NCBI GenBank assembly: GCA_020073365.1
Contig: JAIQFL010000058.1
Location: 1 to 42,175 of the forward strand
DNA: 42,175 nt
DNA from: Terriglobia bacterium
GTDB taxonomy: Bacteria > Acidobacteriota > Terriglobia > Bryobacterales > Bryobacteraceae
Direction of reading: 5' to 3'
The notes under the pieces are model-generated. The model did no database searches. It saw only the letters and a program-made list of their open reading frames with translations, and was not told the DNA's origin. Within the stretch, counting starts at the first letter, position 1; each line of letters starts with the position of its first letter. The position numbers and the translations under genes were made by a program. Of the stretch, positions 17,851-26,558 are shown piece after piece.

Positions 17851-18011
17851 CTGAGTCGCCCTCCACTGCTTTGGACGCAGGACCCAGCGGCGGGACTCAT
17901 GGCTTTGTAAAGGTTCCGGAATTTCTTTGTAAAGGATTGTCAGCGAACGGCCATCGGCGCCGGTTTCAGACATCCGTCGGCGGAAAGCCGGGGGAAACAA
18001 CTGCGAACCCC

Positions 18012-18932
18012 CTAATCCAGGTGTTGGATACGGATGCTTCCGAACGCCGTAGTGGCCCGGATCAGCGCGCCGCCGGCGCCGTCGTCGAATGATACATTCT
18101 CCCCAAACCCATGGGTCTTCTCGACCGTTGCAGGAAAGTTGGTGGTGATCGCCCCGAAGGTGGTGCTGGCTTCGATGTGTGCGGAGTAGTCGTGGGGAAC
18201 ATTCATCTCGATGACGCCCATTCCGGTACGGACATCGAGTTTCTGGCCGTCCCAGTGATCCCCGCCCAGCGTAATGGCAAGGCTTCCGTTGCCGGCTGCT
18301 CCTTCCACATCTCCCGCGAGACGGACCAGCGAGACCGAGCCGTTGCCCGAGCTGAACCGGAGATGACCCTGCGAATCTTGAATCGAGATGGCGCCGTTGC
18401 CGCTGACGGCGTTCACCTCTCCGCCGACGCGGGCCAGCGAGAGCGAGCCGTTTCCGGTGGTGGCCCGGATGTGCCCCTGGACGTCCTCAATCGAGATGGC
18501 GCCATTGCCCGCCGTGGCCGTCAGGTCGGCCTGCCGCGGGAGATAGATCTCATAGCTGACGGACCAGGTCTGCAGCCGGTTTGACTTGGGACCGGTGGCC
18601 CGCACCTGTCCTTCGACATCGTCGACGCTCACTTGAAGCGCCAGGGCTTCGGCTTCGGCGACGTTCAATGCGGCGGTTTGGATCTCCGCGCGGATCAGGA
18701 CATCGGCGCTGTCCCATCCCTGGATCGACTCACTGCCGTTGCCGGTGGAGACTCCCAGGGACCCGATAAAAGGCGCCGAGAACTCCACCATCCGGCAAAA
18801 GCTGACACGGCCACCTCCGGCGGGGCCGGACGGCGGACATGTGAGCTTGGGTGTGGGCGTTTGCGCCCATGCGCTTGAAGGCGTGGAGGCGAGATACAGT
18901 GCTGCGGTCATGAACAGAAGTGTGGCTTTCAT
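18012..18932 (-). CDS. Exported DUF4097-type beta-repeat protein
   Basis: A 306-residue protein with a signal peptide (LLFMTAALYLASTPSSAWA) and at least five tandem ~20-residue units built on GNG-[AS]-[IL]-S (for example ATAGNGAISIED, ATTGNGSLSLAR, AVSGNGAISIQD). This is the pattern of DUF4097/adhesin-like beta-solenoid proteins, common in Acidobacteriota and thought to be periplasmic or surface proteins; their role is unknown. ATG 18932 is chosen over the longer frame because GAGGAG lies four bases upstream and a signal peptide follows. It lies downstream of a barrel-protein gene on the same strand, separated by a large palindrome. Confidence 0.85.
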   Translation of the reverse strand: MKATLLFMTAALYLASTPSSAWAQTPTPKLTCPPSGPAGGGRVSFCRMVEFSAPFIGSLGVSTGNGSESIQGWDSADVLIRAEIQTAALNVAEAEALALQVSVDDVEGQVRATGPKSNRLQTWSVSYEIYLPRQADLTATAGNGAISIEDVQGHIRATTGNGSLSLARVGGEVNAVSGNGAISIQDSQGHLRFSSGNGSVSLVRLAGDVEGAAGNGSLAITLGGDHWDGQKLDVRTGMGVIEMNVPHDYSAHIEASTTFGAITTNFPATVEKTHGFGENVSFDDGAGGALIRATTAFGSIRIQHLD

Positions 18933-18982
18933 GGTGCTCCTCAGTGCGTTCAGCCCCCGCGGTTGCGGGGCAAATTGGGACG

Positions 18983-19095
18983 GGCTGCGGAAAAACCGGG
19001 GACAGGCGAATCTGTCCCCCACCGCGAATCTCGAATCAGTAGGATACGGAGCCGTGCAGTGGACAGATCCGTCTGTCCCCGGTTTTTCCGCAGCC
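18983..19095. repeat. Long nested palindrome (REPIN-like)
   Basis: The outer arms, 18983-19005 and 19073-19095, are perfect 23-bp inverted repeats (starting GGCTGCGGAAAAACC). Inside are two further hairpins: GGGGACAG/CTGTCCCC (18998-19019) and GGACAG/CTGTCC (19061-19078). The element begins at the stop codon of the barrel gene and ends 50 bases before the DUF4097 gene. Two inverted REP units facing each other is the structure of RAYT-mobilised REPINs; no RAYT transposase is in the window. Confidence 0.8.
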
Positions 19096-19724
19096 TAGAA
19101 GTGGAAGCCGATCCCAAAGGTGAAAAACAAGCTGTTGTGCCCGGTGGAGGTTCCGTATCCAGTGCGGGTCACAAAATCGCGGGCTTCGCCGCGCAAGCTT
19201 AACAGGCGTGTGAGGCGGAAATCGAGGCCGCCTCCGAAATCCAGGGCCGGGCCGGCGCTCCAGCCGTTGATGCTCGAAACCATGCCGGGACCAACGATTT
19301 CCTCCTTGTTATCGACCCACCCGACGCCTCCGCCGAGCGCGCCGTAGACCGAGATCCGATTATGCAGAAAGAGGGAAAACCGCACGCCCGGCGTCAGGAA
19401 AACTACGCGCCGGTGCGCCGATACGATCGTGCGGCTCACGTCTTCGAAACTGCTCCCCGTGATAAACAAGGGCAGCTCGACGTAGACATAGCTGCCTGGC
19501 GTGTTGCGCACCTGGAACGCGTAGTTGAACTGCACGCTGGCGCTCCCCGAGTTGCTCGACACGTGGGGATTCGTCCCGCCCACCACTTCGGAATTCGGCC
19601 CGGAGACCCCCACCAGAACAGCCAGATCGCTGTTCTGGGCGAAGCCGGCGCCGGCGGCCAGGAGCCACAGGAACGCGGCCTTGATCGGAGTGTTCAGCAT
19701 TGCGGTTCGCTCTCGAAAGTTCAT
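19095..19724 (-). CDS. Outer-membrane beta-barrel protein
   Basis: A 209-residue exported protein: signal peptide (KAAFLWLLAAGAGFAQ), then alternating hydrophobic/polar strands separated by short turns, ending SLFFTFGIGFHF with a C-terminal Phe, the outer-membrane barrel sorting signal. The length suits an eight-stranded OmpA/OmpW-like barrel. Function unknown. Start is uncertain between 19724 and an ATG at 19700 (MLNTPIKAAF); the latter gives a more compact signal peptide and has GAGAG upstream. It may be co-transcribed with the DUF4097 gene downstream through the palindrome. Confidence 0.75.
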   Translation of the reverse strand: MNFRERTAMLNTPIKAAFLWLLAAGAGFAQNSDLAVLVGVSGPNSEVVGGTNPHVSSNSGSASVQFNYAFQVRNTPGSYVYVELPLFITGSSFEDVSRTIVSAHRRVVFLTPGVRFSLFLHNRISVYGALGGGVGWVDNKEEIVGPGMVSSINGWSAGPALDFGGGLDFRLTRLLSLRGEARDFVTRTGYGTSTGHNSLFFTFGIGFHF

Positions 19725-19825
19725 GTTAGGTCGAATTCACACCAGCCGGCGAGCGAATTCCTGTGAGTGGTTGGATTTCACCGTGAATGGCGACAAAGCG
19801 GAAAGAGTGGCTCGGCGTACGAGAA

Positions 19826-20080
19826 TCACGGTTCGATGGCGCCGCTGAGAATCAGGCGATCGGCAGTCATGTCAGCCTGCCGGTCCTGCCCCAGATAGGC
19901 GGTGGCGGGGTCGAACAGGTTCTGACCATCCTGCAGGTACAGCACCGGATACCTCTCGCTTCCAGAGTCGTAACCGGGCGGAAGGTACACTACGACATCC
20001 CGCGGCGTGGAAAGATAGCGGGAGGGGAAACGCGAGTGGAGGCGAATTCTGCCTTCGTCTTTAGCGCGGCGTTCGAGCAA
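19826..20080 (-). pseudogene. Esterase (enterochelin-esterase/esterase D-like) N-terminal remnant
   Basis: About 80 residues match the start of the alpha/beta-hydrolase esterase family: LHSRFPSRYLSTPRDVVVYL, PPGYDSGSERYPVLYLQDGQ, NLFDPATAYLGQ and ADRLILSGAIEP. In intact members this is followed by the IIVGI strand and then the catalytic Ser-Asp-His; here a TGA stops the frame just after AIEP and the sequence beyond does not resume the family in any frame. No good start codon precedes it, and tandem repeats replace its expected 5' region. It is a fragment bounded by repeats. Confidence 0.7.
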
Positions 20081-20096
20081 CGTTTCAGCCCAGTGC

Positions 20097-20217
20097 GACA
20101 GTCCATCGTTTCTTTTGGCCTGTCCGACTCCTTCTGGAGTTTGTGTGTGTGGTGGGACAGTCCATCGTTTCTTGTGGCCTGTCCGACTCCTTCTGGAGTC
20201 TGTGTGTGGTGGGACAG
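20097..20217. repeat. Two tandem ~58-bp repeat units with internal hairpins
   Basis: GACAGTCCATCGTTTCTT recurs at 20097 and 20156, and the unit boundary GACAG returns at 20213. The two units are 59 and 57 bp, differing by one GT step and a few substitutions. Each contains GACTCC/GGAGTC with a four-base loop and a GACAG/CTGTC pairing. They sit directly before a composite palindrome of the same family. Confidence 0.8.
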
Positions 20218-20300
20218 GCGCTTTCGCCTGTCTTGCTGCGGCGTTGCCGCCGCTGGCCGACTCTCAGCCGGCCATTGGCAGTCGAAAGCGCCTGCCCCAC
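20209..20300. repeat. Composite GTGGGRCAGGC palindrome, copy 1
   Basis: The outer arms 20209-20226 and 20283-20300 match at 17 of 18 positions as inverted repeats. The left arm itself is a perfect hairpin, GACAGGCG (20213-20220) with CGCCTGTC (20225-20232). The middle (GCGGCGTTGCCGCCGCTGG) is shared with the copy at 23570. The element ends three bases from the lactate permease stop codon, a position suited to protecting or ending that transcript. Confidence 0.8.
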
Positions 20301-20302
20301 GA

Positions 20303-21892
20303 TCACGGCGCCCAGGAGGGCGCCACGTACGCATAGAACACCACGATCAGCCCGATCACGCTGGCCAGCAGCACGCTATGCTTCAGCGTAAAACGGAAGA
20401 GCAGCGCTTCGTCTTCGCGCTTCATAGACGTCGCGGCGGCGGCCACCGCGATGCTGGTCAGGCTGATCATCTTCCCCATCACACCGCCGGCCGAATTGGC
20501 GGAGGCCATCAGGACCGGATTCATCCCCAGCTTGTTGGCGGTCACCACTTGCAGGGTGCCGAACAAGGCGTTGGCGGATGTGTCGCTGCCGGTGAGGAAG
20601 ACTCCCAGCCAGCCGAGCAGCGAGCTGAAGAATGGGAACATCGCGCCGGTCGCCGCAAAAGCCAGCCCCAGAGTAGCGGTCGCGCCCGAATAGTTCATGA
20701 GCATGGCCAGCGCCAGCACGACCGCCAGCGTAAGTTCCGCCAGCGCCAGTTGTTTCGCCGTGTGCGCCAACACACCGGCAAACTGGCGCGGCTTCAACCC
20801 GGCCACAATCGCCGCCAGGATGGCTGCGAACAGACAGGCGGTGCCCGATGCCGAGAGCCAGGTGAAAATGTAGACCGCGCCGTAGCCCGAGGGCTTGGGC
20901 ACCACCGGCGGCATGCGCTGGATGGTGTTGTGCAGGAACGGCCATTTGACGGGCACGTTAAAGCTGTCCAGGTGCGCCTTAATCGGTGGGTAGCTCCAGA
21001 CCAGGACAAATACCACGAGCAACACGTACGGCGCCCAAGCCACGGCAATCTCGCGCCCCGTGTGTTTCGACTGTGGGCGAGCCCCTCCGGTGAAGTGGAT
21101 CAGAACAATCAGTGCGCCGATGGCGGCGAGCGACGACAGGATATCGGTAAGAAGGCCGTTGAGGAAATTCGAAACCACGAACTGGGTTCCGGCAAAGGCG
21201 ATGCCGCAGACCGTCGCGGCGGGAAGGACTGCGCGCAAGCCTTTCCATCCCGACATTACCAGCATGAGGTAAGCCGGCACGATCAGCGAGACCGGCGCGC
21301 AGATACGACCCACACCTGCGCTCAAGCGGTCGAACGGCAGGCCGGTAGTCACCGCCAGCGTCGTGATGGGAATCGCGATCGACCCAAAAGCCACCGGCGC
21401 CGTATTGGCCAGCAGGCAGATGGCCGCGGCTTTGAATGGCTCGAAGCCCAGGCCCACGAGCATCGCGGAGGCCACCGCCACCGGAGTCCCGAATCCGGCC
21501 GCCCCTTCCACGAATGCGCCGAACGCGAAAGCGATCAGCAGGGCCTGCAGGCGCGGATCGCCGGTCAGGTGCCCGATGGAATCCTTCAGCATCTCGAACT
21601 TGCCGGTCTCGAGCGTGATCCGGTAGAGCAGGATGGCGGAGAACACTACCCATCCGATGGGGAACAGGCCGAAGGCGGCACCGTAGGTGATGGCGCCCGC
21701 CAGACGGCCCAATGGCATGCCGTAGACTCCGGCAGCCACTAGGGCGGCCGTGGCCAGGCCCACCAGGGACGCCATCCAGGCAGGTTTGCGGAGCACGCCG
21801 AGCAGCACCAGCAACGCAAAAATCGGGATGGCCGCAACCAGCGTCGATAGCGGCAGGCTGCCCGCGACGGGGAAGTAGTTTTGTTGCCACAT
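20303..21892 (-). CDS. lctP: L-lactate permease
   Basis: A 529-residue polytopic membrane protein (about a dozen or more helices) of the LctP/LldP family, which imports L-lactate, D-lactate and glycolate with protons. Family blocks include MWQQNYFPVAG at the start, FAFGAFVEGAAGFGTPVAVA, LLANTAPVAFGSIAIP, FLTGSDTSANALFG, NSAGGVMGKMIS and a last helix near the C-terminus. Length is close to E. coli LldP. No lactate dehydrogenase or LutABC gene is next to it. The adjacent upstream gene, an acyl-CoA ligase, is nine bases away on the same strand, so the two are probably one transcript. Confidence 0.95.
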   Translation of the reverse strand: MWQQNYFPVAGSLPLSTLVAAIPIFALLVLLGVLRKPAWMASLVGLATAALVAAGVYGMPLGRLAGAITYGAAFGLFPIGWVVFSAILLYRITLETGKFEMLKDSIGHLTGDPRLQALLIAFAFGAFVEGAAGFGTPVAVASAMLVGLGFEPFKAAAICLLANTAPVAFGSIAIPITTLAVTTGLPFDRLSAGVGRICAPVSLIVPAYLMLVMSGWKGLRAVLPAATVCGIAFAGTQFVVSNFLNGLLTDILSSLAAIGALIVLIHFTGGARPQSKHTGREIAVAWAPYVLLVVFVLVWSYPPIKAHLDSFNVPVKWPFLHNTIQRMPPVVPKPSGYGAVYIFTWLSASGTACLFAAILAAIVAGLKPRQFAGVLAHTAKQLALAELTLAVVLALAMLMNYSGATATLGLAFAATGAMFPFFSSLLGWLGVFLTGSDTSANALFGTLQVVTANKLGMNPVLMASANSAGGVMGKMISLTSIAVAAAATSMKREDEALLFRFTLKHSVLLASVIGLIVVFYAYVAPSWAP

Positions 21893-21901
21893 GGTCGCAG
21901 G

Positions 21902-23470
21902 TTATCCTTGGACGCGCCGTTCCTTCTCGCGCCAGAAGGTCTCGCGGAGCTCGCGCTTGATGATCTTTCCCGTGCCGGTCTTAGGAAGCGGGTTCTCCGA
22001 AAACTGGAAGCGTCGCGGCATCTTGAACTTCGCGATGCGGCATTCGAGAAACTCCGAGAGCTGTTGTTCCGCAAGCTGCTGCCCCGGTTTGAGCACGATA
22101 AAAGCCGCGGGCACCTCGCCCCATTGCGAGTCGGGGGCCGATACCACGGCGCATTCCAGCACCGCCGGGTGCGCGAATATGGCGCGCTCCACTTCGATGG
22201 AAGAAATATTCTCGCCGCCGCTTATAATGATGTCCTTCTTGCGGTCCACGATGTGGATGTAGTTCTCCTCATCCCAGACGCCCATGTCCCCGGTGCGGAG
22301 CCAGCCATTCGACATGACCGCCTCGGTGGCCCGCGGCTCCTTGTAGTAGCCATCCATGATGTTGTCGCCGCGCATCACGACCTCGCCGATGGATTCCATG
22401 TCGCGCGGCACGTCGTTCATGTGGAGGTCCACTACACGGACCTCACAGCCGATCAGCGGCCAGCCGGCCATCGCCATGTGTCGCAGGCGGTCGTCCTCGT
22501 CGGCATAGGTGACGGTGCTCTTGGCGCGCGCGCCGGTGGCTACGGGGCCGCTCTCCGTCAGGCCGTAGCCGGATTCCACGCGGCAATGAAACATCTGTTC
22601 CATGCGCTCGACCAGCTCGGGCGAGGCCGCCGCGCCGCCCACCATAATGCGCTCCAGGCTGGAGACGTCGAAGCTGCCGGCTTCGGGGCAATTCAGCAGT
22701 GCGTTGGCCATGGTGGGGACCAGCGCCATGCCGGTGGCTCGCTCTTCCTGGATCAGGCGCAGCACCTGCGGCGGATCGAACCGCCGCACCATCACCTGCA
22801 ACAGACCGTTCATCGTGGAGGAGTGTGCGCGTCCCCAACCATTGGCGTGGAACAGTGGAATCGTATGCAGCTCGACGGCGTTCTCGCTCTGGGCGAAAGT
22901 GGCGGCGCAGGCCAGCGCATGGAGGTAAAGAGTGCGGTGCGAGAGCATGACGCCCTTGGGGGTGCCGGTGGAGCCCGACGTATAGAACAGCTCGCCGATG
23001 GCGTTTTCGTCGAGCGAGAAGACGTCGGGCCGTTCGATGCGCCCGTGCGCGAGCAACTCTTCGTACGGTTGGCCCATTGCGATCCAGCCCTCGACTTTAG
23101 GGCACGCTTCGCGAAGCTGCTGCACCATGGGTGCGAAGTCGGCTTCGAAAATCACCATGCGGGGCTCGGCGTGGTTGAGGATCGACGTCAGCTCGAAGGG
23201 CGTAAGCCGCACGTTGAGCGGCATGACGACGGCCTCTGCCAGGGGAACGCCGAAGTAACCTTCCAGGAGCTGGTGGTTGTTGAAGCTGAGGTAGGCGACG
23301 CGGTCGCCGGGTTGGACGCCTCCGGCGAGGAGCCCGGCGGCGAGGCGCTCGCAGCGCTCGCCAAATTGGGCGTAGGTAAAGCGGCACCCGCCGGACACCA
23401 CCCCGGTCTTTTTTCCGTAGAGATCCACTCCCCGGTACAGGCAGCGGATCGGACTCAGCGGCACATGCAT
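21902..23470 (-). CDS. Acyl-CoA synthetase (AMP-forming, class I adenylate-forming)
   Basis: A 522-residue adenylate-forming enzyme. The P-loop YTSGSTGTPKGVMLSHR, the A5 motif YGLTESGP, GWLRTGDMGVWDEENYIHIVDRKKD split across the hinge, and the catalytic-lysine tail LPKTGTGKIIKRELRE are intact. It activates a carboxylic acid, probably a medium- or long-chain fatty acid, to acyl-AMP and then acyl-CoA. ATG 23470 is the start that begins family-like sequence; the longer open frame to 23713 reads through repeat DNA. The Shine-Dalgarno match (TGAAG) is weak. It is nine bases upstream of the lactate permease on the same strand, suggesting co-transcription of uptake and carboxylate activation. Confidence 0.92.
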   Translation of the reverse strand: MHVPLSPIRCLYRGVDLYGKKTGVVSGGCRFTYAQFGERCERLAAGLLAGGVQPGDRVAYLSFNNHQLLEGYFGVPLAEAVVMPLNVRLTPFELTSILNHAEPRMVIFEADFAPMVQQLREACPKVEGWIAMGQPYEELLAHGRIERPDVFSLDENAIGELFYTSGSTGTPKGVMLSHRTLYLHALACAATFAQSENAVELHTIPLFHANGWGRAHSSTMNGLLQVMVRRFDPPQVLRLIQEERATGMALVPTMANALLNCPEAGSFDVSSLERIMVGGAAASPELVERMEQMFHCRVESGYGLTESGPVATGARAKSTVTYADEDDRLRHMAMAGWPLIGCEVRVVDLHMNDVPRDMESIGEVVMRGDNIMDGYYKEPRATEAVMSNGWLRTGDMGVWDEENYIHIVDRKKDIIISGGENISSIEVERAIFAHPAVLECAVVSAPDSQWGEVPAAFIVLKPGQQLAEQQLSEFLECRIAKFKMPRRFQFSENPLPKTGTGKIIKRELRETFWREKERRVQG

Positions 23471-23569
23471 GACTTCAGATTGTACAACGGCGGATGATTG
23501 CCAAAGGAGTGATCGTCTTGTCTCATGCAAGATGAGCCTGAAGAGGGGGTGATCGGCCCTATCGGCCTG

Positions 23570-23656
23570 GTGGGATGGCCGTTTGGCCTGTCTTCGAGCG
23601 GCAACGCCGCCGCTGGGGTCGAGTTGCGTCCTGACAGGCGAAACCGCCTGTCCCAC
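23570..23656. repeat. Composite GTGGGRCAGGC palindrome, copy 2
   Basis: Starts GTGGGATGGCC and ends GCCTGTCCCAC, with a perfect hairpin GACAGGCG (23633-23640) / CGCCTGTC (23645-23652). The interior CCTGTCTTCGAGCGGC and GCCGCCGCTGG matches copy 1 at 20209-20300. It lies between the acyl-CoA ligase start and the pyrophosphatase stop. Confidence 0.75.
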
Positions 23657-23723
23657 CCAGACCAGATGCTTCATCAACCCGGACGGAGATGTACAGACTA
23701 CAGACGGTGGCAAGTGTCTGCTT

Positions 23724-23760
23724 GGCAGGCGAAAGCGCCAGGCGAAAGGGCCTGCCCCAC
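23724..23760. repeat. GGCAGG/CCTGCC palindrome at the pyrophosphatase 3' end
   Basis: GGCAGG (23724-23729) pairs with CCTGCC (23751-23756), followed by CCAC, with two GGCGAAAG steps in the loop. It ends six bases from the hppA stop codon and may act as a terminator or 3' stabiliser. Confidence 0.6.
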
Positions 23761-23765
23761 AGTGC

Positions 23766-26255
23766 TCAGTCCTTGCCGCTCTCGATGCGCATCCCGTAGA
23801 AACTGCGATAGACGAAAACGGCCGAAACCACGAAGAATACCGCTGACAGGATCGTCGTGAAGGCGGCGCCCTGCTTGCCCGTCAGGTTCACCGCCAGGGA
23901 GACGGCCAACAGGCCGAATAGCGTCGTGAACTTGATGATCGGGTTCAGCGCCACCGAACTGGTGTCCTTGAAGGGATCGCCCACCGTATCGCCCACCACA
24001 CACGCGTCGTGCAGCGGCGTGCCTTTGGCCTTCAGTTCGGTCTCCACCACCTTCTTCGCGTTATCCCACGCGCCGCCGGCGTTGGCCATGAAGATGGCCT
24101 GGTACAGACCGAACAGCGCGATCGAGATCAGGTAGCCCACAAAGAAGAACGGCTCTAGAAACGCGAAAGCCAGGGTCGCAAAGAAGACCACCAGGAAGAT
24201 ATTCAACATGCCCTTCTGGGCGTACTTCGTGCAGATTTCGACGACCTTCTTGGAATCCGACACGGAGGCCTTTTCGGCACTCTCGAGCTTGATGTTGGCC
24301 TTGATGAATTCCACCGCCCGGTAGGCGCCGGTCGTGACGGCCATGGCGCTCGCGCCCGTGAACCAGTAGATCACGGCGCCGCCGGCAATCAATCCCAGTA
24401 GGAAGGGCGCGTGCAACAGGGAGAGCTTGTCCAGGTTGACGGTCAGTTCCTTCGTCAGCGCTACGATGGTGGCGAAGATCATGGTGGTTGCACCTACTAC
24501 TGCGGTGCCGATCAACACCGGCTTCGAGGTCGCCTTAAAGGTGTTGCCGGCTCCATCGTTCTCTTCCAGGTTTTCCTTGGCCTTCTCAAACTGCGGCTTG
24601 AAACCGAAATTCTTCTCAATGTCCTGGGAGATGTTGGGAAGGGTCTCGATCGTGGAAAGCTCGTAGATCGACTGGGCGTTGTCCGTGACCGGGCCATAGC
24701 TATCCACCGCGATGGTAACAGGCCCCATGCCGAGGAAACCGAAGGCCACCAGGCCGAAGGCGAAGACCGCCGGGGCCAACATAAGCGTCCCCGGGAACAT
24801 GGTGCTCATGAAGTAGCCCATGCTCATGAGGGCCAGCATGGTGAAGCCCAGCCAGTAGGCGCTGAAGTTACCGGCCACGAATCCCGAGAGGATATTGAGT
24901 GAAGCCCCGCCCTCGCGCGAGCTGGTGACGATTTCGCGAACGTGGCGCGAATTGGTGGACGTGAACACCTTGACGAACTCGGGGATCAGGGCGCCGGCCA
25001 GGGTGCCGCAACTGATCACGGTGGCCAGTTTCCACCACATGGAGGCGTCGCCGCCGAGGTCCGGGATCATGAACGAGCTGATCACGTAGGTGAGGACGAT
25101 GGAGAGAATGGACGTGAGCCAGACCAACGTGGTGAGCGGCGTCTCGAAGTTGAACTTGGCCGCATTGCCGAACCGCCTCTTGGCGATGGCACCATTCACG
25201 AAGTAGCCGACCGCGGACGAAATCACCATCATCACGCGCATGGAGAAGATCCAGACCAGAAGCTGCACCTGGACCAGGGGGTCGTGGACCGCCAGCACGA
25301 TGAACGTGATGAGCGCGACCCCGGTGACACCGTAGGTTTCGAAACCGTCGGCGGAAGGGCCCACCGAATCGCCCGCGTTGTCGCCCGTGCAATCGGCGAT
25401 GACGCCGGGATTGCGCGCGTCGTCTTCCTTGATCTTGAACACGATCTTCATCAGGTCGGAGCCGATATCGGCGATCTTGGTGAAGATGCCGCCGGCCACG
25501 CGCAGAGCCGCGGCGCCCAGCGATTCGCCGATGGCGAAACCGATGAAGCATTTTCCGGCCAGGTTACCGGGAATAAACAGCAGGATGAAGAGCATGATCA
25601 GCAATTCCACCGAGACCAGCAGCATCCCGATGCTCATGCCCGCCTGCAGCGGAATGTCATAGCAGGGGTAGGCCTTCCCGGTCAGGCTGGCGAAAGCGGT
25701 TCGCGAGTTGGCGAAGGTGTTCACCCGCATGCCGAAGGCCGCCACCAGGAAACTACCGGAGATGCCGACCACGCTGAACAGCAGTATGATCGCCACCTTG
25801 TAGGCTTCCGTCCCCTGCAGGATCCCGAAATAGAAGACGATGATGACTGCGATGAACGCCTCCAGGAGCAGCAGGAACTTTCCCTGGGTCGCCAGGTAGG
25901 TTTTGCAGGTTTCATAAATCAGCTCGGAGACTTCCCGCATGGAGGAGTGCACCGGCATATTGCGCAGCCGAACGAAGATAATCAGGCCGAAAACCAGGCC
26001 TAGGGCGCTGACCAACAGTCCCCCCATGAGCAGGGTGCCGCCGCTGATCCCGCCGAGAAACTTGACGGAATTGAGATCGGGGAGTATGAGGTTGGCCTCG
26101 CCTCCCGCCTGTTCCTGCGCCATCAGAGGCGCAGCCAGCGCCCATAATGCCAGAAGAGCGAACCAAACGCGCAGAAGCGGCGCGGTACGCGCGCTTGCCG
26201 TTTTTCGACGGCCGGTAGGCCGTCCGACACGAGTCGTGTCCGTAGTTGCGAGCAT
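23766..26255 (-). CDS. hppA: Membrane-bound ion-translocating pyrophosphatase
   Basis: An 829-residue membrane pyrophosphatase, which couples pyrophosphate hydrolysis to H+ (or Na+) pumping. A leader of ~45 residues resembles a signal sequence (LLRVWFALLALWALAAPLMA) and makes the protein longer than most family members. Metal-pyrophosphate motifs are visible: DNAGDSVGPSADGFETYGV beginning near residue 290, and ANAGGAWDNAKKVVE and GDTVGDPFKDTSSVALNP near the end. The position that separates potassium-dependent (Ala) from potassium-independent (Lys) enzymes reads GNTFKAT, with Lys near residue 574, pointing to a potassium-independent H+ pump. ATG 26255 is preferred to an upstream TTG because AGGAGG lies ten bases before it. 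The middle metal motif differs from the common DNVGDCAGMAADLFETY form. Confidence 0.95.
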   Translation of the reverse strand: MLATTDTTRVGRPTGRRKTASARTAPLLRVWFALLALWALAAPLMAQEQAGGEANLILPDLNSVKFLGGISGGTLLMGGLLVSALGLVFGLIIFVRLRNMPVHSSMREVSELIYETCKTYLATQGKFLLLLEAFIAVIIVFYFGILQGTEAYKVAIILLFSVVGISGSFLVAAFGMRVNTFANSRTAFASLTGKAYPCYDIPLQAGMSIGMLLVSVELLIMLFILLFIPGNLAGKCFIGFAIGESLGAAALRVAGGIFTKIADIGSDLMKIVFKIKEDDARNPGVIADCTGDNAGDSVGPSADGFETYGVTGVALITFIVLAVHDPLVQVQLLVWIFSMRVMMVISSAVGYFVNGAIAKRRFGNAAKFNFETPLTTLVWLTSILSIVLTYVISSFMIPDLGGDASMWWKLATVISCGTLAGALIPEFVKVFTSTNSRHVREIVTSSREGGASLNILSGFVAGNFSAYWLGFTMLALMSMGYFMSTMFPGTLMLAPAVFAFGLVAFGFLGMGPVTIAVDSYGPVTDNAQSIYELSTIETLPNISQDIEKNFGFKPQFEKAKENLEENDGAGNTFKATSKPVLIGTAVVGATTMIFATIVALTKELTVNLDKLSLLHAPFLLGLIAGGAVIYWFTGASAMAVTTGAYRAVEFIKANIKLESAEKASVSDSKKVVEICTKYAQKGMLNIFLVVFFATLAFAFLEPFFFVGYLISIALFGLYQAIFMANAGGAWDNAKKVVETELKAKGTPLHDACVVGDTVGDPFKDTSSVALNPIIKFTTLFGLLAVSLAVNLTGKQGAAFTTILSAVFFVVSAVFVYRSFYGMRIESGKD

Positions 26256-26282
26256 CGACGGAGATCCTCCTAAGATTGCCAA

Positions 26283-26558
26283 GGTCCCTCTACAGTCCGG
26301 CCTCGCCGCAGAGGAGCGAGGCGGATTAATTGCTCGAAGAGGAACACACAGTATAAGAGATATACACGTCGGAATTCAAATGCGGCGTTATGCGAGCCGG
26401 CGTCCGGCCGTAGAGCGTACCAGGATTGGCACCTGGCGGGCCGGCTTTCGGGCCCCACCCGGTCCACCATGATGGCGCATTTCGGCCGAGTGAAAAGCGG
26501 CGTGCGGGAAATCACGATCACAGCATTTGAGCGACATGGAGCCGCCCCGAGGCTCCCC
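26283..26558. other. Divergent intergenic region, hppA / methyltransferase
   Basis: Holds the promoters of hppA (leftward) and of the methyltransferase gene (rightward). A locally AT-rich patch (GGATTAATTGCTCGAAG and AGTATAAGAGATATACAC, about 26322-26368) is a likely promoter area, but no convincing -35/-10 pair at proper spacing was found. An in-frame upstream ATG at 26470 would shorten this region. Confidence 0.4.

Noticed and set aside
20097..20217. CRISPR array
   Set aside because: Only two units of unequal length that abut directly without spacers, and no cas genes in the window.
19787..21742. 651-residue open frame on the plus strand
   Set aside because: It runs through repeats and opposite the lactate permease, and its Arg/His/Gln-rich translation has no recognisable domain.
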